A stretch of DNA of 57,668 bases from CAYXWM01 sp964392115. GTDB taxonomy: Bacteria; Bacillota; Clostridia; Lachnospirales; WRBF01. The position numbers and the translations under genes are program-made. The notes under the pieces are model-generated. The model was not told the DNA's origin and did no database searches. It saw only the letters and a program-made list of their open reading frames with translations. Numbering within the stretch: position 1 is the stretch's first letter; each line of letters begins with the position of its first letter. The stretch lies in NCBI GenBank assembly GCA_964392115.1, contig CAYMOU010000001.1, positions 1 to 57,668 on the forward strand. The letters are read 5' to 3'. Positions 8,122 to 14,247 of the stretch are shown in pieces.

Positions 8122-8871
8122 ATGAAAAACGGTGAAAAACTACTGGAAATAAACAATCTATACAAAAAATTCGGGGACAACCATATCCTTAAAAATATCT
8201 CCTTCAGCGTTAACCAAGGCGAGGTTGCGGTGGTAATCGGCCCGTCCGGTTGCGGTAAGAGTACCCTACTTCGATGTATTAACGGGCTTGAATCCATAGA
8301 GACCGGCGGAGAAATCACGCTGGGCGGTGTTAACCTTATGTATAAAAACACCGATTGGAGAAAAGTCCGTCAACAAATAGGTATGGTATTTCAAAGCTAT
8401 GATTTGTTCCCCAATATGACCGTTATGCAGAACATTCTGCTGGGTCCTACAAAGGTCCAAAAGATTAAACCGGAGGATTGTATTAAAACCGCAGAAAGCT
8501 TGCTCTCCAGAGTAGGCCTTTCTGACAAAAAAAATGCCTATCCCCGAGAATTATCCGGCGGACAAAAACAACGTGTGGCCATAGTCAGGGCGCTGATTAT
8601 GAACCCGAAAATTATGCTTTTTGATGAGGTAACAGCCTCCTTAGACCCGGAAATGGTCAGAGAGGTTCTAAACGTAATTTTGGAACTTGCAAGAAGCGGC
8701 ATGACCATGATTATAGTTACCCACGAAATGCAATTTGCCAAAGCGATAGCCGATAAAATCGTGTTTATCGATGACGGTGAAATTGCAGAAATAACCACAC
8801 CGCAGGAGTTTTTCCAAAACCCCAAGACGGTACGGGCGAAAAAATTTATCAATATATTTGACTACAGTTAG
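8122..8871 (+). CDS. Polar amino-acid ABC transporter ATP-binding protein (GlnQ type)
   Basis: Cytoplasmic ATPase that powers the importer. All ABC motifs are intact: Walker A GPSGCGKST, Q-loop in MVFQSYDLFPNMTV, signature LSGGQKQRVAI, Walker B IMLFDEVTASLD and switch His in IVTHEM. The ATG at 8122 follows GAGGAGCGG; the GTG at 8107 lies before that site and is not used. The 249-residue product matches the GlnQ/HisP/ArtP class. The binding-protein gene follows 10 bp downstream. Confidence 0.93.
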   Translation: MKNGEKLLEINNLYKKFGDNHILKNISFSVNQGEVAVVIGPSGCGKSTLLRCINGLESIETGGEITLGGVNLMYKNTDWRKVRQQIGMVFQSYDLFPNMTVMQNILLGPTKVQKIKPEDCIKTAESLLSRVGLSDKKNAYPRELSGGQKQRVAIVRALIMNPKIMLFDEVTASLDPEMVREVLNVILELARSGMTMIIVTHEMQFAKAIADKIVFIDDGEIAEITTPQEFFQNPKTVRAKKFINIFDYS

Positions 8872-8881
8872 GAGACTGGAT

Positions 8882-9772
8882 ATGAAGACGAAAATTTTAG
8901 CACTGCTGATTACTTTGATTTTGGTAACGGGTTTAACTGCCTGCGGCAGTCCCAATCCCTCAAGCAATGATGTGCAAATTAATACAGAAAAAACGGCATC
9001 ACCTACTCCGGAAAAAACTCTTGCAAGAACTCCGGAAGAAATTAAAACAAGCGGTAAGGTAGTAATAGGCGTATTCAGCGACAAGAAACCCTTTGGTTAT
9101 GTGGATGAAAACGGTGATTATCAAGGATATGATATTTATTTTGCAAGAAGAATCGCCGAAGATTTAGGCGTTGAACTTGAATTAATTTCCGTTGAACCTG
9201 CCAGCCGTGTAGAGTATTTGGTTACAGGTAAAGTAGACATAATTCTGGCAAATTTCACCGTAACAGAAGAAAGAGCCGAAAAGGTTGATTTTGCTCTACC
9301 CTACATGAAAGTTGCTCTGGGTGTGGTATCTCCCGAAGCCTCTTTGATAACCGACCCTGATCAATTAAACGGCAAAACTCTTATAGTTTCTAAGGGAACA
9401 ACAGCAGAAACTTACTTTACAAAAAATTACCCCGATGTTAAGCTGTTAAAATTTGACCAATATTCCGAAGCCTTTAACGCCTTGCTGGACGGTCGTGGAG
9501 ATGCTCTTTCTACAGATAACACAGAAGTGTTGGCATGGGCATTGGAAAACCAAGGCTTTAAAGTAGGGGTTGAATCCCTGGGTAATATCGATACTATTGC
9601 ACCGGCGGTTCAAAAAGGCAACACCGAGCTTTTAAACTGGTTAAATGACCAAATAAAAGCTCTGGCAAACGAAGAATTTTTCCACAATAACTTTAACGAA
9701 ACCCTTGCCGGAGTTTACGGAGACGCCGTAAATCCCGATAGCTTGGTTGTTGAAGGCGGTATAGTAGAGTAA
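8882..9772 (+). CDS. Amino-acid ABC transporter substrate-binding lipoprotein
   Basis: Extracytoplasmic receptor of the importer. The ATG at 8882 follows GGAGACTGG. A lipoprotein signal is clear: charged MKTK, hydrophobic core, then LTAC with Cys21 as the lipidation site. A Ser/Thr/Pro-rich linker (about 22-55) leads into a type-3 solute-binding domain (SBP_bac_3), with GKVVIGVFSDKKPFGYVDENGDYQGYDIYFARRIAEDLG and DIILANFTVTEERAEKVDFALPY. The family binds polar amino acids; specificity is not assigned. It is the last gene of the operon, followed by a terminator. Confidence 0.92.
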   Translation: MKTKILALLITLILVTGLTACGSPNPSSNDVQINTEKTASPTPEKTLARTPEEIKTSGKVVIGVFSDKKPFGYVDENGDYQGYDIYFARRIAEDLGVELELISVEPASRVEYLVTGKVDIILANFTVTEERAEKVDFALPYMKVALGVVSPEASLITDPDQLNGKTLIVSKGTTAETYFTKNYPDVKLLKFDQYSEAFNALLDGRGDALSTDNTEVLAWALENQGFKVGVESLGNIDTIAPAVQKGNTELLNWLNDQIKALANEEFFHNNFNETLAGVYGDAVNPDSLVVEGGIVE

Positions 9773-9801
9773 TAGTAAGGTATAGTACAAAACAGTAATT
9801 C

Positions 9802-9835
9802 CTAACCCGTATCTTTTGGTACGGGTTATTTTTAT
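9802..9835 (+). terminator. Rho-independent terminator of the transporter operon
   Basis: Stem AACCCGTA / TACGGGTT followed by ATTTTTAT. It separates the transporter operon from the recombinase gene, so the recombinase probably has its own promoter. Confidence 0.8.
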
Positions 9836-9903
9836 GCTGATTTACCCTCCGTAGATAATTCTGAAAATTAAGCGAATACAGACAAACAAGGAATGAATAA
9901 ATA

Positions 9904-9916
9904 CCTATATTATAGG
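9904..9916. other. Short palindrome in front of the recombinase gene
   Basis: CCTATA-T-TATAGG is a perfect 13-bp palindrome about 27 bp before the recombinase start. It could overlap a promoter -10 region or be an operator; no function is shown. Confidence 0.35.
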
Positions 9917-9942
9917 ATTATTTAATCAGGCGGTGTTTTCCG

Positions 9943-11469
9943 GTGAAAAAAGCAGTTGTATATTGCAGAGTTTCCACAGACAAGGAGGATCAAAAGAACT
10001 CCTTGGATAATCAGCGAAAATTCTTTTCAGAATATATTTCTCGTAACCCGGAATGGGAATTCGTTGATATATATGTGGACGAGGGATTAAGCGGCACAAG
10101 TACAAAAAAAAGAAAGGCCTTCAATCAAATGATAGCAGACGGCGAAGCCGGACTTTACGACTTGATTCTGACCAAAGAAATCAGCCGTTTTGCCAGAAAT
10201 ACCTTGGACAGCATATATTACACCCGTTTATTGAAATCTAAAAATATCGGGGTATATTTTATAAACGACAATATAAATACCCTGGACCCGGACAGCGAAT
10301 TAAGGTTAACCATAATGGCAAGCATCGCCCAGGAGGAAAGCCGCAAGACCTCCGACAGAGTAAAATGGGGTCAAAGGCGTTCTATGGAAAAAGGCGTGGT
10401 TTTCGGTGCAAAGGTCTACGGATACAGCTTGGTAGGCGGTCAACTGTCTGTGAATGAGGAAGAAGCCCGGGTTGTGAAACTTATCTTTTTCAAGTACCTT
10501 ACCGAAGGCAAAGGGGTAAATATCATAGCCAGGGAATTGGACGAAAGAGGTATAACCACTCCAACCAAAATCAAGCACTGGACACAGGCCACAGTCTTGC
10601 GGATTCTAAAAAATGAAAAATACGCAGGCGTCTTAAAACAAAAAAAACAAATCACCACCGATTATCTTAATCATTACAGAAAACGCAACGAAGGCGAAGA
10701 GGACTTTGTAATAATACAAGATCATCACCCGGCAATAATCCAAAAAGACACCTTTCAAAGGGTACAGGAGGAGCTAAAAAGACGACTTAACCATAAGTTT
10801 GACAAAACCAAGTATTCCAACAGATATTATTTTTCCGGGAAAATAATTTGCGGTCAATGCGGAACTAGATTTAAAAGAAGATGCTACAACCGTAAAGCAA
10901 AAAATCCCCAAACCGTATGGGAATGCGGAGCTTCCGTAAGGTACGGAAAAAAGAAAATAAACCAAGCAGGTTTAGAAGTGGGCTGCGATAACAAATTTGT
11001 AAAAGAAGAAGCTTTAAAATTGGGCTTATTAAATGCTTTGGATATTTGCCTTCCCGATAAGCAAAAAATTATTAATAATATCGTAAAAATTTTAACAAAA
11101 GTATTATCAGCCAATACGAACGAAGATTTACAAACCCAAAATCTGAAAGACAGCATCCAACGCATTGAATCCAAAAAGAAAAAACTAGTTGAACTATATA
11201 TGGATAAGATGATAACAAAAGAGGAATTTCAAGAAACAAACAATGAATTATTGAGATTATCCCAATTATACACCACGGATTTAGAAAAAGCAGCGAATCT
11301 ACATAATCAACAACAAAATCCGGACGAACTTTTACGTATTATTCGTTCAGAGATAGAAAACATAGTGAATTGCAGGGTTTTCAGTGATGAAGTTTGCAAG
11401 AGTGTTTTGGAAAAAATCATTATTCACAGCCGAGATAATATGGAATTTTTCTTAAAGGGAAATTCCTAA
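9943..11469 (+). CDS. Large serine site-specific recombinase (SpoIVCA-like)
   Basis: A 508-residue large serine recombinase, close in size to SpoIVCA, which excises skin from sigK in B. subtilis. The N-terminal resolvase domain (about 1-150) contains YCRVSTDKEDQKNSLDNQ with the nucleophile serine in RVS, and GLSGTSTKKRKAFNQM plus FARNTLDS further in. The recombinase domain (about 160-270) is followed by a zinc ribbon beginning CGQCGTRFKRRC (about 300-355) and a long charged coiled-coil (about 380-455). The start is GTG 9943 with a weak GGCGG site. It ends about 40 bp from the right junction, as in integrase-flanked elements. Its expected job is excision (and once, integration) of the element at dpaA. 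No separate directionality factor is apparent. Confidence 0.93.
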   Translation: MKKAVVYCRVSTDKEDQKNSLDNQRKFFSEYISRNPEWEFVDIYVDEGLSGTSTKKRKAFNQMIADGEAGLYDLILTKEISRFARNTLDSIYYTRLLKSKNIGVYFINDNINTLDPDSELRLTIMASIAQEESRKTSDRVKWGQRRSMEKGVVFGAKVYGYSLVGGQLSVNEEEARVVKLIFFKYLTEGKGVNIIARELDERGITTPTKIKHWTQATVLRILKNEKYAGVLKQKKQITTDYLNHYRKRNEGEEDFVIIQDHHPAIIQKDTFQRVQEELKRRLNHKFDKTKYSNRYYFSGKIICGQCGTRFKRRCYNRKAKNPQTVWECGASVRYGKKKINQAGLEVGCDNKFVKEEALKLGLLNALDICLPDKQKIINNIVKILTKVLSANTNEDLQTQNLKDSIQRIESKKKKLVELYMDKMITKEEFQETNNELLRLSQLYTTDLEKAANLHNQQQNPDELLRIIRSEIENIVNCRVFSDEVCKSVLEKIIIHSRDNMEFFLKGNS

Positions 11470-11486
11470 AAAAATAATTTACGCTA

Positions 11487-11520
11487 CCTCTTTCCCAAAC
11501 ACAGTACCCACTGCCGAAGG
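11487..11520. other. Right element/gene junction (attR-like)
   Basis: The element arm CCTCTTTCCCAAA (11487-11499) is followed by ACAGTA, then CC at 11507-11508 and the shared ACTGC (11510-11514). Downstream bases GCCGAAGGAGC are dpaA codons Ala-Glu-Gly-Ala. Confidence 0.75.
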
Positions 11521-11980
11521 AGCAATACAAATAGCCATGCAGAACACCGATTTTACCCTGCACAGCAGTAATGTAATGGTAATCGGTTTCGGCAGAATAG
11601 GAAAAATCCTGGCAAAAATGTTGCAGGGCATAGGAGCAAACGTTTATATGGCGGTAAACGGATACGACAAGGCCGCTCTAGCCTCCGGCTACGGCTATCA
11701 TGCGGTAGACGTAGAAAAATTAACCGATTATTTGGGCAATATGAACATTATTTTCAATACTGTACCCAAGATGCTGCTTTACAACGCTAATATGAAGTAT
11801 ATAAACAAAAACTGCCTTATTATAGACCTGGCATCCACACCTTTCGGAGTAAACTTCGAACACAGTAAGGATTTCGGTTTAAATGTGTTGTATGCAAATT
11901 CCTTGCCGGGAAAGGTTGCTCCGGCAACTGTAGGTCATTATATAAAAGAAACAATCTACAGTATTTTAAAGGATATGTAA
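11513..11980 (+). CDS. dpaA: Dipicolinate synthase subunit A, C-terminal fragment (interrupted gene)
   Basis: Downstream part of dpaA, encoding its NAD(P)-binding Rossmann domain. Read in frame from the junction it gives A-E-G-A-I-Q-I-A-M-Q-N-T-D-F-T-L-H, then NVMVIGFGRIGKILAKML with a GxGxxG dinucleotide-binding loop, and ends ...PATVGHYIKETIYSILKDM. The first eight codons upstream of ATG 11537 continue the homology to SpoVFA (PTVEGTIMLAIQHTDYTIHGS in B. subtilis), so the fragment does not start at that ATG. GAAGGAG at 11516-11522 lies 14 nt before ATG 11537, which looks coincidental. Without excision this piece has no proper promoter or start. Confidence 0.92.
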   Translation, partial: AEGAIQIAMQNTDFTLHSSNVMVIGFGRIGKILAKMLQGIGANVYMAVNGYDKAALASGYGYHAVDVEKLTDYLGNMNIIFNTVPKMLLYNANMKYINKNCLIIDLASTPFGVNFEHSKDFGLNVLYANSLPGKVAPATVGHYIKETIYSILKDM

Positions 11981-12027
11981 ACAAAAGCAAAACTCCCGAA
12001 GGCAACCCGCTTGTATTTGTAATATAT

Positions 12028-12063
12028 AATGCCGACCGTTGAGGGTTGGTATTAGTCGGCATT
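12028..12063 (+). other. Strong hairpin between dpaA and dpaB
   Basis: Perfect 9-bp stem AATGCCGAC (12028-12036) / GTCGGCATT (12055-12063). There is no T-run after it, so it is not a standard terminator. It sits in an unusual 227-bp gap between two genes that are usually tightly coupled. Confidence 0.5.
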
Positions 12064-12207
12064 GCTGTTTATACTTACAGGCTTGATTTGCTAATTTTAT
12101 GTGAAAAACAAGGGCTTGTTTGTATAATGTCGTTTTCAGCGGCATTTTCGGCAGTAGCATCTTTAGGAAACCGACTTGAAGCCGAAATGTAATTTGGAGG
12201 GCTGCTT

Positions 12208-12789
12208 ATGAGGCTGGAAAATATCAAAATTGGATTTTGCCTGACCGGCTCGTTCTGTACTTTTACTAAAGTTTTTAAAGAAATAGGAAATTTGGTTAAC
12301 GAGGGAGCAATAGTTACACCCATAATTTCTTCTGTTGTAGACCAATGTGATTCCAGGTTTATTACCGCCGGTGACACTAAGACCGTTCTGAAGGACATCA
12401 CCGGAAATGATGTTATAAACACCATTTCTAAGGCCGAACCCATAGGCCCTCAGAAATTGTTTGATATAATGGTTGTTGCACCCTGTACCGGAAATACCAT
12501 GGCAAAGCTGGCCAACGGTATTACCGATACGCCGGTAACCATGGCTGTTAAGGCACATTTACGCAATAATCTTCCTGTTGTAATAGGAATATCAACAAAC
12601 GACGGTTTGGGAGCCTGTGCAAAAAATTTGGGATTGTTGCTTAACACAAAAAATTTCTACTTTATACCCTTCGGACAAGACGACCCTGTAAATAAAGAAA
12701 AGTCACTGGTTTTGCGTGAAACCAAAATGATGGATGCAGTATGTGAGGCGTTGGTTGGAAAACAATTGCAACCTATGCTTGTGGGCTAA
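12208..12789 (+). CDS. dpaB: Dipicolinate synthase subunit B
   Basis: Flavoprotein-family subunit (SpoVFB) that works with DpaA to oxidise dihydrodipicolinate-level intermediate to dipicolinic acid during sporulation. The 193 residues begin LENIKIGFCLTGSFCTFTKVFKEI, with the flavin-binding fold motif CLTGSFC. VVAPCTGNTMAKLANGITDTPVTMAVKAHLRN and the C-terminal GISTNDGLGACAKNLG region are family signatures. ATG 12208 follows TTGGAGGGC. It lies downstream of the dpaA C-terminal piece with a 227-bp gap. A terminator follows. Neither asd nor dapA follows, unlike the B. subtilis locus. Confidence 0.93.
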   Translation: MRLENIKIGFCLTGSFCTFTKVFKEIGNLVNEGAIVTPIISSVVDQCDSRFITAGDTKTVLKDITGNDVINTISKAEPIGPQKLFDIMVVAPCTGNTMAKLANGITDTPVTMAVKAHLRNNLPVVIGISTNDGLGACAKNLGLLLNTKNFYFIPFGQDDPVNKEKSLVLRETKMMDAVCEALVGKQLQPMLVG

Positions 12790-12810
12790 ATTTAATAGCA
12801 GAAATGGAAG

Positions 12811-12845
12811 CTTGACATATTCTTGGGGAGTGTGTCAAGTTTTTT
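12811..12845 (+). terminator. Rho-independent terminator after dpaB
   Basis: Stem CTTGACA / TGTCAAG with a 15-nt loop, followed by TTTTTT. It may also serve the convergent acetyltransferase gene. Confidence 0.75.
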
Positions 12846-12908
12846 GATTTTGGGGATTGGTTGGTAGAGTAACGGTGGGAATATTGGTAATTAATCACAG
12901 GATTGCGC

Positions 12909-13349
12909 TCATTTTGTTATGTAATACAACTCTTGACATGGATAATCAAAAACAGTCAAAAGTTCACCGCATTGAAAGCCCATGTTTTGATATAGTTTTC
13001 TTGCAGCAACACCTTGTTGGTCACCCTCACGATAAGTTATAACTTTTAGTCTTGTTCCCGGCGTGAATTGAGAAATTAATTCTAAAATAAGCGATTTTGC
13101 AATCCCGGTTTTACGATATAGTGGATGCACAGCTAAAAAATTCAATTCGCCGGTACTGCGTGAGAACGCCAAGGCGCCAACTACAGTATCTTCTACTTTG
13201 GCTATCAGAGCCTGTTTATGATGAATACACTCCAATAGAGCTATTTTGTATTCTTCCATATCCAAACCCGGGAAATTTTCTTTTACAAGGTGCAGTAAGT
13301 CCATCCAACCGGTTAAATCCTGCTGTTGAGCAAATGTTATAAACATCAT
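12909..13349 (-). CDS. GNAT-family N-acetyltransferase
   Basis: A 146-residue acetyl-CoA-dependent acyltransferase fold. The core strand reads GALAFSRSTGELNFLAVHPLYRKTGIAKSLILELI, with the acetyl-CoA loop (Q/R-x-x-G-x-A) represented by YRKTGIA. The C-terminal KLYQNMGF motif is typical. It is convergent with dpaB and divergent from the hydrogenase-maturation genes. Substrate is unknown. Confidence 0.8.
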   Translation of the reverse strand: MMFITFAQQQDLTGWMDLLHLVKENFPGLDMEEYKIALLECIHHKQALIAKVEDTVVGALAFSRSTGELNFLAVHPLYRKTGIAKSLILELISQFTPGTRLKVITYREGDQQGVAARKLYQNMGFQCGELLTVFDYPCQELYYITK

Positions 13350-13570
13350 TTGTCCTCCTGTTGTTTAAGTAATTTTCTTTATAAAGAGACTACTACAAAC
13401 TATATTAAACCACAATCATTTTCAGGTACCTCGGGGTGGTATATGCGGAACAAGGTTTGCATTAAAAAGGTTGACTAAAGGTAAATTAAGTGTTACTATA
13501 AAAGTATACAAAATATCCTTTTGTTTTCATAATAATTTAATATATTATCCCAACACCTGACGGCAAGGTT

Positions 13571-13757
13571 TTTTCCGAGCAGCAAGGTAGGGTCTGAATG
13601 CATAACCTTTTTTGTCGTGCTATTTTTCACCCTCCTTGTATAATAAGGAGGGTTTTTTGCGCCCTCCAAAGTTTTCCGAGCAGCAAGGTAGGTTGATTTT
13701 TGTTATGCTTTTTTTGCGTACAATTTTTACCCTCCTTGCGAGGGTTTATTATTTTTA
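13571..13757 (+). promoter_or_regulatory. Tandem leader-RNA candidate with alternative hairpins upstream of the hydrogenase genes
   Basis: A 21-bp identical block containing CCGAGCAGCAAGGTAGG occurs at 13571-13591 and again at 13672-13692, a period of 101 bp. In each copy the CAAGGTAGG strand can pair with a downstream CCTCCTTG (13630-13638 and 13731-13738). In copy 1 the same CCCTCCTT can instead pair with AAGGAGGG (13645-13652) before TTTTTT, forming an intrinsic terminator. In copy 2 ACCCTC pairs with GAGGGT (13740-13745) before a T-rich stretch and the ribosome binding site. Mutually exclusive hairpins, repeated, are typical of tandem riboswitches or attenuators. I recognise no known class. 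Confidence 0.6.
13630..13658 (+). terminator. Attenuator-type terminator in leader copy 1
   Basis: CCCTCCTT (13630-13637) / AAGGAGGG (13645-13652) with loop GTATAAT and six T. Its left arm overlaps the sequence that pairs with the upstream repeated motif. Confidence 0.75.
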
Positions 13758-13770
13758 AAAGGAGTTAATC

Positions 13771-14025
13771 ATGAATCACAGACTTGCCGTTATAAGCCTT
13801 ATCCTTTCAGACAGAAACAGTGCCGATGCTGTAAATGAGTTACTGCATAATCACGGAGATATTATTATCGGGCGTTTTGGTTTGCCTTGTCCCAAGTTTG
13901 AAAAAAACGTTATTACTGTAGTGGTGGATGCACCTCAACCTATAATCAGCGGTCTTTCGGGCAAACTGGGCAGAATCAAAAATGTGGTTGCAAAAGTAAC
14001 CTATGCCCCGGATAATGCTCAATAA
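13771..14025 (+). CDS. TM1266-type iron-only hydrogenase system regulator
   Basis: An 84-residue ACT-like small protein. The sequence RLAVISLILSDRNSADAVNELLHNHGDIIIGRFGLPCP...ITVVVDAPQPIISGLSGKLGRIKNVVAKVTYA matches the family found next to [FeFe]-hydrogenase maturation genes (NikR C-terminal/ACT-like fold). It has no DNA-binding domain, so its regulatory role is inferred from gene context. ATG 13771 follows AAAAGGAG. It lies downstream of the tandem leader region and upstream of hydG. Confidence 0.85.
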   Translation: MNHRLAVISLILSDRNSADAVNELLHNHGDIIIGRFGLPCPKFEKNVITVVVDAPQPIISGLSGKLGRIKNVVAKVTYAPDNAQ

Positions 14026-14114
14026 AGTTTTGTAAGTAAGGAAAAGGCGGTTTCAGGGTAGGAAATATATTTTTAGCTGTATTATAAGCTTATAAACTTG
14101 CTTTATGAAGGTTT

Positions 14115-14215
14115 ATACTAATTCCATATTTAATGAAGGATAAAAATTTGCAAATTATCATTGAATCTTTGCTAAATTGCAAATTTTTATCTACTGTTTT
14201 AAATGGAATCAGTAT
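14115..14215. repeat. MITE-like palindromic element, family A, copy 2
   Basis: 101 bp bounded by ATACTAATTCC and GGAATCAGTAT. The inner part is GGATAAAAATTTGCAA / TTGCAAATTTTTATC. It is nearly identical to the copy at 41984-42085. It lies between the TM1266-type gene and hydG and could form a long mRNA hairpin. Confidence 0.85.
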
Positions 14216-14247
14216 TACATCATTAAAATTAATCCTGAGGTGATAAA

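Larger units (their letters stand above)
6510..11507. mobile_element. Skin-like intervening element splitting dpaA (about 4,997 bp)
   Basis: The interval is bounded by related junctions, AACgCAaTtCCtACTGC at 6501-6517 and AACaCAgTaCCcACTGC at 11498-11514. Both are read as (Pro)-Thr-Ala in the dpaA frame. It carries, left to right, a palindromic repeat, a promoter, a four-gene amino-acid ABC transporter operon, a terminator and a large serine recombinase gene at the right edge. Deletion between the two CC dinucleotides (6510-6511 and 11507-11508) rejoins dpaA exactly in frame. The arrangement matches known sporulation intervening elements (skin in sigK, vfbin in spoVFB, SP-beta in spsM), but this target gene and this cargo are unlike those I know. 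The boundaries are inferred from reading frame and sequence similarity. Confidence 0.9.

Noticed and set aside
6510..11507. The dpaA split as simple pseudogenisation by transporter insertion
   Set aside because: Junctions share a phased core, both fragments are free of frameshifts and stops, and a serine recombinase gene sits at the edge. That is better explained by a site-specific, reversible element, though lack of excision remains possible.
11537..11980. The dpaA C-terminal piece as an independent gene starting at ATG 11537
   Set aside because: Homology to SpoVFA continues eight codons upstream of the ATG to the junction core, and the Shine-Dalgarno-like GAAGGAG is coding sequence with poor spacing.
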